Assembly: GCA_963556195.1 (NCBI GenBank) | Contig: OY744531.1 | Span: forward strand, 98,947,123-99,011,122 | DNA from: Sepiola atlantica | Taxonomy: Eukaryota > Mollusca > Cephalopoda > Sepiida > Sepiolidae | Direction of reading: 5' to 3' | Length of the DNA: 64,000 bases | Shown: positions 1 through 11,140 of the stretch, piece by piece | Layout of the letters: the number at the start of each line of letters is the position of its first letter | Numbering within the stretch: position 1 is the first letter of the stretch | Made by a program: the position numbers and the translations under genes | The notes under the pieces: generated by a model | The model's database searches: none | Told to the model about the DNA's origin: nothing | What the model saw: only the letters and a program-made list of their open reading frames with translations

Positions 1-47
1 ATTTAGATATATTTTTTAAACCATTGTTTCGTAATAGTTTTTTTTTA

Positions 48-154
48 ACCATAACAATGGTGGTGTAAAATAAATAAAATTTGTCAGGAGAAGTATATTC
101 TCGAAAGCTAAGATTAAAATAAAATTTATTTATTTTACACCATCATAGTTATGG
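48..154. repeat. Short inverted repeat (hairpin) beside (AT)n
   Basis: Two arms, about 48-82 and 120-154, are imperfect reverse complements (accataacaatggtggtgt against the matching strand near 150). The right arm runs directly into an (AT)n run at 165-214. It is probably a small fold-back or MITE-type repeat; no coding potential. Confidence 0.7.
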
Positions 155-160
155 TGTTTT

Positions 161-164
<4 letters not shown>

Positions 165-214
<50 letters not shown>
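165..214. repeat. (AT)n microsatellite
   Basis: Uninterrupted TA dinucleotides. Similar runs at about 623-683, 946-1026, 11655-11720, 24561-24660, 25261-25325, 44690-44748, 53430-53505, 53911-53978, 54095-54181, 57441-57520, 57540-57620, 58351-58408 and 58541-58603 separate or bound hairpin elements throughout the window. Confidence 0.97.
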
Positions 215-218
<4 letters not shown>

Positions 219-224
219 GAGATT

Positions 225-616
225 GTAGTTTGCTTGAAGCATTGCTGGTAAATATAAGTGCAGATTAGTCGTCCGAGGCTATAGCAATGCGATGTAGTTG
301 CCGTAAGATGGAAAAAGTGAAAAGAAATAAACGAAGAGAGAAAGTGAAACTCAAAACGATTTATTAATAATTTCACGAAAAACTGATTAAATACCAGAAT
401 AGTAAATACTGTCTGGTGAATAAAAGTTCGGCAAAGGGTAGTCTTGAATTTTCGAAAGAAAAACTTTCATTTTCAAAAGACAACAATAAAAGACCGAGTG
501 GGTCGAAAAAACGGGAAAAACCGGCGTCAAACCATTGAAATACCCTATTTATTTCTTTTCACTTTTTCCATCTCACGGCAACTACATCGCATTGCTACAG
601 CCTCGGACGACTAATC

Positions 617-622
<6 letters not shown>
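225..622. repeat. Fold-back element with ~73-bp arms
   Basis: The stretch 259-331 is repeated as its near-perfect reverse complement at 547-622, with about 215 bp between. The outer left part (226-256) closely resembles 20736-20766 at another hairpin, so the two belong to one family. (AT)n lies on both sides. No open reading frame of note. Confidence 0.8.
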
Positions 623-686
<64 letters not shown>

Positions 687-688
687 GG

Positions 689-831
689 ATTCAATGACAT
701 AATAAAATGAGAAATTAATCAGATTTTATTAGAGTTCGAAAACAAGGAGTGATATTAAACCATTGTGGTATCACTTCTTGTTTTTCAACTTTAATAAAAT
801 CTGATTTATTTCTCATTTCATTATGTCATTC
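689..831. repeat. Long hairpin MITE-like element
   Basis: Arms 689-757 and about 769-831 are near-perfect reverse complements around a short loop. It abuts the (AT)n at 623-683. Non-autonomous hairpin element, class unknown. Confidence 0.8.
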
Positions 832-914
832 AATCGATTAATATTATTGAGATTTGTTTTTATCTTGACAGTCTACTAGTTAAAGATATTATTTATATCT
901 TTAAAGTGTCATCT

Positions 915-1028
<114 letters not shown>

Positions 1029-1039
1029 GAAATCAAAAA

Positions 1040-1100
1040 GGAAGGACAAAGAGATATGTTTTATATATTCATCAACGTTTCGCTCAGGACCACGTATAGT
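1040..1100 (-). repeat. 3' half of a hammerhead-like dispersed repeat
   Basis: On the minus strand this stretch contains GCGAAACGTTGATGAATATA and a pyrimidine-rich tail. It matches the repeat at 6470-6560 in its right half. The 5' half with CTGATGA is missing, apparently replaced by the (AG)n at 1131 onward, so no complete ribozyme fold is possible here. Confidence 0.55.
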
Positions 1101-1130
1101 CTCCCTCTCTCTCTATATATATATGTATAC

Positions 1131-1198
<68 letters not shown>

Positions 1199-1232
1199 CG
1201 CGAGTGAGTGAGTGAGAGAGAGAGAGAGAGAA
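1131..1232. repeat. (AG)n microsatellite
   Basis: Purine dinucleotide run with a few GAGC and GAGT interruptions. The following 1236-2120 is AT-rich sequence in which I see no gene, RNA or clear repeat. Confidence 0.95.
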
Positions 1233-2129
1233 TTCGATACTTCGAACGGTTCGAACAAATAGGTGTTTCGTTCTGGTTTGTACGAATTAATTGATCCGGA
1301 AAGACTTTTCAATTTACTTTTATTTTCAATCTGCTGCTTTGTCATAACTCACGCAACAACTCCTCTCTGGGGACGATCACCAATAAGCTACGTCGATACA
1401 CCAGCGAACGTTACCTGATCCTGCCTTTCCCTTGGCTAATAGCTCTTTACAAATGGATGACCTAATCATATTCATTATATAATCTATCTATCTATATCAA
1501 TTGTCCGAATAATTAACAATCGATAATATACTATTCAAAAGTTATGTGATTTTAGAAGTGTGTCTGTACGAACGCGAATAGAAACATCTGATTGGTTGAC
1601 AAAAAAGGAATAGGCAGAGTACACATTTTTAAGGCAGTAGGTTTTTTTCTATGATGCCAATACCCGAGTTTTAATCGCACGCAATTCTAAAGGATTTTTA
1701 CGCGGATACGTGTTTTATATATTTAAATAAAGTAACATAATTTGTTATTTTTTTAAGATTACATAAATATTTTTTAAACTAAGTGACATTCTTGTTTTCT
1801 TTTTTTCTTTTTTTTTTTTGATAATCGACTAGAAATTAAATATAAAGGTTTTCGGCATTAGTTCAAAGTGAATTATTTTTGCTCAAAAACATACTTTCTA
1901 CTGCATTTTGGCCATAAAAATAGCAATACATAAATACATTCATCGTGGTTACTTGCTCTCTTATGTAAATACTAAGTGATGTATTTTTTCCATGAAATTT
2001 CACAAACGTTTAACTTCGTACTAGCTAATTCAATTAATAAGTTAATTATACAACGATACCGAAATAATTAGATTAAACTTAATTAAATACTTTTAATCTT
2101 TTAAATCCTATTTTTCAAAGCGTTTCCAA

Positions 2130-2260
2130 AAGAGGCGAGGGTCCGTGGTTACATTGATTGCGTACTGGCCAATCAAGTCAAAGATTATGGGTTCGATATA
2201 AGGCGATCCATAATACAGGCCTGGCAAACATGCAACTGGGGTCCATGACTGGGGGCGGAC
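2130..2260 (+). mobile_element. Possible tRNA-derived SINE remnant
   Basis: The stretch around 2145-2205 has a B-box-like GGGTTCGAT preceded by a tRNA-like spacing of a weak A box (GTGGTTACATTGATTG). No cloverleaf closes convincingly. I read it as a decayed tRNA-headed SINE; it could be chance. Confidence 0.3.
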
Positions 2261-2539
2261 ATGTGAAAACCAAAATTACTACTAAATAATAATTACCGAG
2301 AAAAATTTTAGTAAGAAATTTCTTAGTAATATCCAGTAATTATCAACTATACGTATTATTAGGAAGCATCTAACAATTATTGATTCATTTCCATCAAATC
2401 AACTGTAAAAAGTACAAAAATATAAAATAACTAAATTCACAAAAAATCGCTTTATTCATCATAGACACATTTTTGATATTTCAACAATCATGAATAAATC
2501 TGTTTATATTGACTAATTGATTACAAAAAATATGACATA

Positions 2540-2732
2540 ATCATGGACGGCAGCACCGGGGGGTCAGGGGGACTCAAGCACCCCCCCCCACACACACACT
2601 TTTTGACTTGCCCCACCCCCACTTTACGGTCATTAATAATGAAGTTATATATGCATGTGGTTAACCGCCCCCTCCCCACTTTTTAGGAGAGCCCCCCCCC
2701 CACTTTTATAACTGTCCCGCCGGTCCTGTAAT
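2540..2732 (+). repeat. GC-rich dispersed repeat R4, copy 1
   Basis: About 190 bp with G and C homopolymer runs, standing out from AT-rich flanks. It matches 25080-25258 over its length, including ATGAAGTTATATATGCATGT in the middle and CCCGCCGGTCCTG at the right end. The ends are weakly inverted (GGACGGC.. and ..GCCGGTCC), so a small non-autonomous DNA element is possible. From 2736 to 3930 I see AT-rich sequence without a gene. Confidence 0.75.
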
Positions 2733-3934
2733 ACGATCAGAAAGCAAATTCAACATTTTACAAAATCAAAGACTTTATGAACAAAATAATGTTCGGAAAA
2801 ACAATTTTGATAATTGCTACAAAGTTTGTGATGTTTGTTACATATACAATTTGTTTTTACAGAAGATGAAGAAAATGCTTATTTCTTCATGATACACAGT
2901 CTTAATAATAAAATCAACTCACATTAACAAAAACATAAAACCAATAAAATATATGCAAAAAGGAGAGAAATGTAAAACATATCTGATAACTGCTTGACAA
3001 ATTATGCATTATCAATTCTGATTATTTGTTTCATGAAAATTGTATAAACATTTTTATTTTATAAATAATATTTTAAGATAATTTCAAAACTTTTAGGATC
3101 TTGAATTGAATTAGGTGAATAAAACAAACATTTTTTTAAATATATTGGATAATATAAATCTATGTCTATTTTCATATTAAAACGATGCATATCAGAAACT
3201 GAGATAAGATTTTACTTATGATAATCATTTTTTTGAAGGGAGGGGATCAATCAAGTAAAATTAAATTAACAAGTTTAAATACTTTTTAAGTTTCAATTGT
3301 ACTATAGAGACTGTTGAATTGTATTGCCTTTTTCGTTCGGTATTCGTCCAAATGTTGGATAAAATTGATTTTTTATTTGGTCTGAAATGGTACTTTTGTC
3401 CTGACATAAAAAAATAAAAAAATATTTTTTAACAAGCTCTTTGTTAGTTTTTTAGCAACAATAACTCTTGTTTGATTATTAAATAATGGGAGATACTTAT
3501 GCTCTTTACTGTTACTTAATTCTGAAAAAAGGAGATTCTACTTTCTTTAGGTGATTACGTGTGAACACCCTTAAAAATCTGGTGGAACATAGAAAAAAAC
3601 AAGCAAACAATTATTTAATAATTTAGAGTGTGGATCGTTTCGTCCATACAATTAACGTAAAATGATCTCTAAATTCCTCACAATTCTAGTTTTCTTTTAA
3701 GCAGTTAACTAAAATTCACCAAGAAGCCTAAGTCCGAGTGACAAGGTCGTAAAACCACATGTAATCACCTAAAAAAGTAGAACTATTCACCCCCACCCCT
3801 AAAAAAACGCACAAGATTTATCTCTCATAGCAAAAAAAATGGTTGCCTTAAAACGCTAAAATGGCCAGGAAATGGGGGAAATCATTTTACGTTAAATTTA
3901 TATGTGAAACTGATCCCTCACTATAAATTCTAGA

Positions 3935-4060
3935 AATTGTTATTTTTCTGTTTTACTGTATGACAGCTCTTCAGTGTAGCTAGGCAAGCAAGCGAAAGTC
4001 GAAACCCAACTGTTTTGACAATAGATGGACGTTTCAGTCGTTTTTTCTTTGCCTTTTTTC
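3935..4060 (-). mobile_element. tRNA-headed SINE remnant with decayed hammerhead-like tail
   Basis: On the minus strand a B-box-like GGGTTTCGAC is followed by TAGCTACACTGAAGAGCTGT, the same tail seen at 21935-22005 and 24690-24752. The GAAA box is altered here, so only family membership is claimed. Confidence 0.45.
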
Positions 4061-4064
4061 TAAT

Positions 4065-4265
4065 GAATCGCCACTTACCAAGGCTAAAAGCCACTCGAGG
4101 ATAAAGGTTACTTAGATGGACAGATTGTCAGTTGAATTATGAAGAATATTGTAGAAATGGTTTGAAAATAATCAATTGAATGAATAAAATTGGATTGCTT
4201 ACGCGAGCAGTTGACATTGTATTTGAAGGTCAGTATGTTGTAGCCTGCAGGAAAGCAATCCCGTC
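4065..4265 (-). mobile_element. LINE 3'-end fragment (family L2)
   Basis: The stretch reads, on the minus strand, into a tail that includes the CCTCGAGTGG.TTTTAGCCTTG signature. It matches the 3' ends at 16365-16840, 49640-50230 and 50295-50835 (same strand) and 18400-18560, 23255-23450 and 37545-37690 (opposite strand). Severely 5'-truncated, as expected for LINE copies. Confidence 0.7.
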
Positions 4266-4430
4266 GTAACCTGTTCTACGTCTGTTAATCTGCACCCTTG
4301 AGTCATGCGTAAAGTCATAAGAAAATCAAAACCGTTTTTCAGTATTTTCCATTCATCAATGCATTTTATTTAACAAGCATTGAAATCCCATAATAGTAAT
4401 AAAAAAAAGTCCTTCAAAAGACCTTATATA

Positions 4431-4625
4431 TCACACTCCGTTGTCCTTGGCTTTTGGCTGGGATCAAAGTGTAATATCTGTTCTGATACTAGACTTCATC
4501 TGTTCTGTCATCGGTCAGTTTAGGATAGATCTTTTTAGACTGAGGCAATTTTTATTTTTGCCTAAATCCAGAATGCCTCTTTTGGGGGAAATTGATTTTC
4601 CCCACATTAAAAAGCGACCTGGGTA
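4431..4625 (+). mobile_element. U2-snRNA-headed SINE, truncated/divergent copy
   Basis: Plus-strand CTTTTGGCTGGGATCAAAGT followed by TAATATCTGTTCTG aligns with nucleotides about 15-48 of U2 snRNA, with the extra A shared by all copies in this window. Downstream a diverged stem (GCCTCTTTTGGGGG) recalls the CCCCTCTTTGGGGAGG block of the fuller copies. A 61-codon open frame here is not a gene. Confidence 0.65.
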
Positions 4626-4954
4626 GACAAATTAATAGGGCTTTCTATATGACATGTTACGCCATTTTTTTCTAAGATGGCGACCACGCAGGTTAGATTT
4701 TAATTTTGTAAACAAGAAGAAGCTACATCTGTTTAATAAAGAGGGAAAGTTAGTAATAAAAAGCCACAGTTGGCTGCTTTAGGTATTTCAACACGAACGG
4801 TGCGAATGGGTGCGTTATCTTGGAATAAGAGCACACCTGGCATCAGCTTCCGTTTCCGTTTTCAACTTGTCTTAATTCCAATACGTAGCACTCAGTAGCA
4901 GGCAGCGCTTTGATGATGTCCCATGATGCTCTGATGATGTCTGGGACCAACGCC

Positions 4955-6465
4955 TTGATTGGATGCCCCAAAGTATCAAGTACAAGTCTTAGTACTGGGA
5001 AATATTATGAGAAAGGGAGATAGTTTGAATATGATTGGATGCCCCAAACACTAAACTATAAGTCCTAGTACTGAGAATATTATGAGAAAGGGAGATAGTT
5101 TGAATATGATTGGATGCCCCAAAGACTAAAGTATAAGTCCTAGTACTGAGAAATAGTATGAGAAAGGGAGATAGTTTGAATATGATTGTATGCCCCAAAG
5201 ACTCAAGTATAAGTCCTAGTACTGAGAAATATTATGAGAAAGGGAGATAGTTTGAATATGATTGGATGCCCCAAACACTCAAGTATAAATCCTAGTACTG
5301 AAAAATATCACGAGAAAGGGAGATAGTTTTAATATGATTGGATACCCCAAAGACTACAGTATAAGTCCTAGTACTGAAAAATATCATGAGAAAGGGATAT
5401 AGTTTGAATATGATTGGATGCCTCAAAGACTCAAGTATAAGTCCTAGTACTGAGAAATATTATGAGAAAGGGAGATAGTTTGAATATGATTGTGATGCCC
5501 CAAAGACTCAAGTATAAGTCCTAGTACTGAGAATATTATGAGAAAATTGGAGATAGTTTGAATATGATTGGATGCCCCAAAGACTCAATCATAAGTCTAA
5601 CTACTGAGAAATATTATGAGAAAGGGAGATAGTTTGAATATGATTGGATGCCCCAAACACTCAAGTATAAATCCTAGTACTGAAAAATATCACGAGAAAG
5701 GGAGATAGTTTTAATATGATTGGATACCCCAAAGACTACAGTATAAGTCCTAGTACTGAAAAATATCATGAGAAAGGGATATAGTTTGAATATGATTGGA
5801 TGCCTCAAAGACTCAAGTATAAGTCCTAGTACTGAGAAATATTATGAGAAAGGGAGATAGTTTGAATATGATTTTGATGCCCCAAAGACTCAAGTATAAG
5901 TCCTAGTACTGAGAATATTATGAGAAAATTGGAGATAGTTTGAATATGATTGGATGCCCCAAAGACTCAATCATAAGTCTAACTACTGAGAAATATTATG
6001 AGAAAGGGAGATAGTTTGAATATGATTGGATGCCCCAAACACTCAAGTATAAATCCTAGTACTGAAAAATATCACGAGAAAGGGAGATAGTTTTAATATG
6101 ATTGGATACCCCAAAGACTACAGTATAAGTCCTAGTACTGAAAAATATCATGAGAAAGGGATATAGTTTGAATATGATTGGATGCCTCAAAGACTCAAGT
6201 ATAAGTCCTAGTACTGAGAAATATTATGAGAAAGGGAGATAGTTTGAATATGGTTGTGATGCCCCAAAGACTCAAGTATAAGTCCTAGTACTGAGAATAT
6301 TATGAGAAAATTGGAGATAGTTTGAATATGATTGGATGCCCCAAAGACTCAATCATAAGTCTAACTACTGAGAAATATTATGAGAAAGGGAGATAGTTTG
6401 AATATGATGGGATGCCCCAAAGACTCAAGTATAAGTCCTAGTACTGAGAAATATCATGAGAAATG
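4955..6465. repeat. ~76-bp satellite with 382-bp higher-order repeat
   Basis: About 20 head-to-tail units of 75-78 bp carry the motifs GATTGGATGCCCCAAAGACT, AAGTCCTAGTACTGA and GAGAAAGGGAGATAG. A distinctive variant with CAATCATAAGTC recurs at 5586, 5968 and 6350, exactly 382 bp apart, so five-unit blocks were amplified together. A short open frame inside is a by-product. Confidence 0.95.
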
Positions 6466-6469
6466 GGAA

Positions 6470-6600
6470 ATGAAAAGGAAAACCCAAAAAGGATGTTTTT
6501 TTTATATATATTCATCAACGTTTCGTCATTATTTGTAAGACTTCATCAGGATGATAATTTTAAGAAAAATGTCATGCAAGTACGTGAAAATATTGGGTTG
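6470..6600 (-). repeat. Dispersed repeat with hammerhead-like core
   Basis: On the minus strand: CTGATGA (6543-6549), a weak stem II closing GTC/GAC with an extra A, and GAAA (6521-6524). Then comes CGTT and a GATGA (6512-6516) that pairs with TCATC (6550-6554) as stem I. This is the type I hammerhead order; the extra A and short stems make activity doubtful. The copy at 1040-1100 shares the 3' half and the CATTTCCC-type tail. Confidence 0.5.
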
Positions 6601-7460
6601 ACATGATGGGTTGATGAGAAAAAGTAGTAGCCACTACTGGGTGCGGAGGACCGAGGCCTGGGCTTAGTGAAGTCAGTAGCATGGAATGAGATTAATGAGG
6701 ATGGTTTCTGAGTGAAAAAGTGGAGGGGTGGGGGTGAACGGAAATAATGTGGATGGCTGTGAGTGAAGAAGTGGAGGGGTGGGGAAAGAGGGGGGGTCTG
6801 TGATTTTGGTGTGTGGGTAATGTCATGGTTTTAGATACATCTTATTTCTATATATATAATGTTGACTCAGCGGACAAATACAGAAAGCTTAGTCACATAG
6901 TGTTCTACGAAAGAGGGCGGAACATCGCTTTACGCTGTACGCCTGCTGTTACTGCTTCTTATAAAAAATTTCCTTCTTTCTTCTAACTGTTGTAATAATA
7001 CTAATAAATATGTTAAATAAATATTTATTATTATTACCTACAGATACCGGTTTTTCATGCTTATACAATCGCACATTTGTTACTAAGCAGGAAAGGCACC
7101 TGCACACATTTTACGCGCCTGTGCTGCTAAGTTACACATTGTAAATGTGCGATCAGTCGAACTACAGGTGGTCCATCACATTTTATGTGAATAGCGGATT
7201 TGCCTGTTAAACTAGTATCTTCTTTTTTGTGTTTATAGTTTATATGTGAAATTGTCAAATTCTTGAGTTTCCTGTTCGAGGGCTGTAAAACACTGCCTTT
7301 CAGTGACAGGTTTAAGATAGATTTCTAATTTACATATACAAAGACATAGACGCACTAGCTATCTAGATATTTGTTGGTGTTGTTGGGGGAATAGAAATCC
7401 AATATAGTACTTGATTATTCGGTGCTTTGTTACATTAGGACCCGAGCTAACTTTGACCCC
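6601..7460. other. No gene seen
   Basis: Purine-rich sequence at 6620-6810 (GGTGGGG-type runs) is followed by AT-rich single-copy-looking DNA. Stops interrupt all frames and I recognise no RNA gene. Confidence 0.6.
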
Positions 7461-7461
7461 G

Positions 7462-7806
<345 letters not shown>

Positions 7807-7904
7807 AATATACTACTAAAACTCTGTTTGTTATATTGTTTGTTTAAGGGACTATAGGATTATCGTGCGCTTTACATCTATAAAAATACGACGTTTCATG
7901 TTAT

Positions 7905-9200
7905 TTCATTTACTAGCGGGGACCCGTGCCCTAGCGCGTGCGTTGTCTGAATGACGTCATAAAACGATGACATAACAAAGGGATGACGTCATTCATTTAA
8001 ATAGATTTGGAAGAGACCTGGCAAATCCTTTATAACACAACAAAGGAAGATATCGAAACGGAATGACGTCATCCACTAAAACAGATGTAAGAAATCGGGA
8101 AGATCCTTTCTGAGGTCACAAAGATATGACGTCACAAAGGGATGACCTCATGCACTAAAACAGGTTGCAGAAATCGGAAAAATCTGTGGAAATAGCAAAA
8201 CGATGACATCATTCGTTATGACAGAGATTCTTAGTGTCACGGGTCGTCTATGGGGACAGTGACTGCATATGTATAATAGGCAAAGAATCTAGACACGAAG
8301 GCTGTAGTGTACTATTGATCTTATTTTTTATGTTGCTTGTTTGTCTCTATGCACAATAGATGACGTCACAAAAGAATGCCGTCACTAAAGGATGATGGAG
8401 AGAGATGGGAGATATCGCGCACAGTTGATATCACTAACGGATGCTGCCACCCATCAAACCAGAGAGAGGAGGTAGAAGAGATTCTTTATGGCATTTTATC
8501 TAGATGCAACTTGACCGGAAGTGGCACGGGTCGTCGACGAGATTTACCTCTTGACCCCTGGGGGTCAAGTATACCACTAAAAGTCTGTGGATGTTGGTTG
8601 TTTGTTTGCTTGCCTTATTCTGTGTGCACTGGATGACGTTACAAAACGATGACTCCATCCTTTAAAACACAAAGATAGAGGGGAAATAGATTCTGTTTTA
8701 ATAGATGACGTCATCTTTTAGTGACGTCATCTATTATGCACGGATAGAAACAAACGAGCAACTAAGTTCATAGTTTATCATTTTATGACTTCGTCAAAGT
8801 CATAAAATGATAACCTATGAACTTACTTGCTCGCTTGTTTCTACCCGTACATAGCAGATGACGTCACTAAAAGATGACGTCATCTATTAAAACAGAGTGA
8901 GAAGGCGAGATCTTTTATGACGTTTTATCTCGACGATCCGTGACCCGATGACGAACAGTCTAGATCCTCGGGGATCTCGTATATAACAAATATGAAATTC
9001 GTGTGTGTATTTTGATTTGCTAACGAATTCTTCCTAGGGTCGTAGAGATAGAACCATCATACCATATATATTATGAAACGACATTACCCATGGTAAGGGG
9101 GTACAGGATTATCATGCGCTTAACATCTATAAAAAATACGGGGTTTCATTTTAGTTTATTTACTAGAAGGACCTGTGCACGTGCGTTGCCTGGTAAAATC
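7905..9200 (+). repeat. Dispersed repeat block with many TGACGTCA palindromes
   Basis: The block begins with ACTAGCGGGGACCCGTGCCC and contains about nine perfect TGACGTCA octamers, near 7952, 7984, 8064, 8127, 8360, 8704, 8721, 8859 and 8873. Many sit in a diverged unit ending in ACTAAAACAG plus GAAATCGGAA. A second start-like ACTAGAAGGACCTGTGCAC lies at about 9162. I read it as a decayed tandem or transposon-derived repeat; an 86-codon open frame inside has no recognisable product. Confidence 0.65.
8699..8890. repeat. Long hairpin with ~92-bp arms
   Basis: Arms 8699-8788 and about 8796-8890 are near-perfect reverse complements with a loop of only a few bases (around GACTTCGTC). Each arm carries two TGACGTCA-type octamers. 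It lies inside the larger TGACGTCA-rich block. Confidence 0.85.
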
Positions 9201-9468
9201 AAGGGACCCAGTTAACTCCTGTCCTTAACCCTGAACGCCATATAAATGTTTTACGTGATGTTTTAGCTAATAGTAAACATCAATTGCAGTGTTCTTTAAA
9301 TACTACACTTGTAAGTAACATTTAATCGTTAGAATTAGTTCTCAACTAAGAAAGAGCAACGTACTTACGTGGAAACGTGGAAGATTATTTTAAAGTAATT
9401 ATGTCTATACACAAACCTTGAATAAAAATTTAACATTTGATAAGGAAAAAAAGAAAATACATGCCAAA

Positions 9469-9928
9469 AGTCAATGTATAGTCTGCGGGACTCTCACAAT
9501 TCAATGTATAGTCTGCGGGACTGTGAAAAGTCAATGTATAGTCTGCGGGACTTTCACAAGTCAATGTATAGTCTGTGGGACCGTTAAACGTCAATGTATA
9601 GTCTGTAGAACTGTCAAACGTCAATGTATAGTCTGCGGGGCCGTTAAAAGTCAATGTATAGTCTGCGGGACCGTTAAAAGCCAATGTATAGTCTGCGGGA
9701 CCGTCAAAAGTCAATGTATAGTCTGCGGGACTGTCAAAAGTCAATGTATAGTCTGCGGGACCGTTAAAAGTCAATGTATAGTCTGTGGGACTGTCAAAAG
9801 TCAATGTATAGTCTGCGGGACTGTCAAAAGTCAATGTATAGTCTGTGGGACTGTCAAAAGTCAATGTATAGTCTGCGGGACTGTCAAAAGTCAATGTATA
9901 GTCTGCAGGACTGTTAAAAGTCAATTTC
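9469..9928. repeat. Exact 30-bp satellite, 15 units
   Basis: CAATGTATAGTCTGCGGGAC recurs at exact 30-bp steps from 9481 to 9901. Because 30 is a multiple of three, both strands stay open: the plus strand repeats Gln-Cys-Ile-Val-Cys-Gly-Thr-Val-Lys-Ser (214 codons) and the minus strand Ala-Asp-Tyr-Thr-Leu-Thr-Phe-Asp-Ser-Pro (164 codons). Substitutions such as CGG/TGG and GTC/GTT are mostly third-position on the plus strand, but a coding role is not shown. Confidence 0.95.
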
Positions 9929-10074
9929 TGCCCAAAATTATCTTCTTCTTCTTCCCCTTTTTTAATATTTCTTTCTTTATTTCTTTCTGCTGTTTATTAC
10001 ACGTGACTGTTTTTTCCAGTTGCGTTATCTGTATAAATCGACGTTCAAAAGTCAACTGTTGATTTTGCTCTCTT

Positions 10075-10205
10075 TCTTCTTCTTCTTTTTCTTCTTCTTC
10101 TTCTTCTTCTTCTTCTTCTGCTTCTTCTCCTTCTTCTTCTTCTTCTTCTTTTTCTTCTTCTTCTTCTTCGTCTGCTTCTTCTTCTTCGTCTGCTTCTTCT
10201 TCCCC
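10075..10205. repeat. (CTT)n microsatellite
   Basis: Interrupted TTC/CTT trinucleotide run. The flanking motif TATTACACGTGACT occurs on both sides (near 9994 and 10249), so a segment around the run has been duplicated. Confidence 0.95.
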
Positions 10206-10469
10206 TTCTTTAACATTGCTTTCCTTCTTTCTCCCTCTCTACTGTTTATTACACGTGACTATTTTTTGCCAATTGCATTCTTTGTATAAATTTGATAACT
10301 TTTCCGTTTTTAATTAAAGTTTGCCCACCGATCGAGAATGATCGTATTTTAAACGACCGAAATATAACATGAGTTTTTGAGTTTATTTTTGATAGTTGTT
10401 GATTTGCTTATCCTTTATTCCATTTTTATTTTTACATATCGTCTGAAACATTGTTTCTCTTTTTCCTCA

Positions 10470-10484
10470 TATATATGTGTGTGT

Positions 10485-10535
<51 letters not shown>

Positions 10536-10540
10536 CGTGC
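10470..10540. repeat. (TG)n microsatellite
   Basis: TG dinucleotide run ending in GCGTGCGTGC. No gene in the surrounding sequence. Confidence 0.97.
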
Positions 10541-10699
10541 TTGACGTACTGGTTGGATCACAATCACTGCAACTATCTATTCTACGTTTATTTCGTTCGA
10601 AATTCCATAAACTGTGGGATATCTGTTAAGACATGCTTATAAATAAAAGGCTGTGTTACTTCTATTATTAATATACATCGAGAGAGACATAAAGAGTGT

Positions 10700-10812
10700 C
10701 TTTCTCTGAATGGTGGCAGACATTTAATATAATCAGCGTAGAGTAAAACTAACTTTGGCAAACCTAGACAATGATCGAACCCTCGATTATATTGTCTGTA
10801 GTCTGACGTTTA
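10700..10812 (-). mobile_element. tRNA-like SINE fragment
   Basis: On the minus strand ACAATATAATCGAGGGTTCG continues with ATCATTGTCTAGGTTTGCC. This matches the plus-strand repeat at 11236-11350 (TATATAATCGAATGTTCGAT, then CGTTGTCTAGGTTAGCC). The GGTTCGATC resembles a tRNA B box. Two copies in opposite orientation flank a U2-headed SINE. Confidence 0.55.
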
Positions 10813-11140
10813 TTTACTCCTCGCGGAGTTAGGCACAAGGCCAGTTTTATCTTACTCCCACCAGTAAGATGTGACCCAAGATCGGGTCGAGCAAGTGGGG
10901 TTAAAAGCCAGCGCTCGAGAGGTGAGCACTCTGGCCATTTAAAAATTGCCTGGGCAGCCCCGTCGGCATTCCCCGGTAGGGGCGCCTCAGACAGTAAGCA
11001 ATAAACTTACTCCTCCCCAAAGAGGGGAGGCGAAGCCTGGGAGGGTGGACCTCCTAGAACTGCACAGGACAGGCGTGCAGTATCCATCGGAACAGATACT
11101 ACACTTTGATCTTAGCCAAAAAGCCAACCACGTAGGAAGT
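10812..11140 (-). mobile_element. U2-snRNA-headed SINE, near full-length
   Basis: Read on the minus strand from about 11140. The head TTTTTGGCTAAGATCAAAGT plus GTAGTATCTGTTCC matches U2 snRNA nucleotides ~14-46, including the branch-site-pairing GTAGTA. It is followed by a body with GGAGGTCCACCCTCCCAGGC, CCCCTCTTTGGGGAGGAGTA and GGGGAATGCCGACGGGGCTG, and a tail with AAACTGGCCTTGTGCCTAAC. No Sm site or U2 3' stem-loops follow, so it is a retroposon and not a U2 gene. The U2 sequence just downstream of the head (GATGGATACTGCA) is not U2-like. Confidence 0.85.

Noticed and set aside
8376..8636. 86-codon frame as a small gene
   Set aside because: Lies inside the TGACGTCA-rich repeat block and has no recognisable domain.
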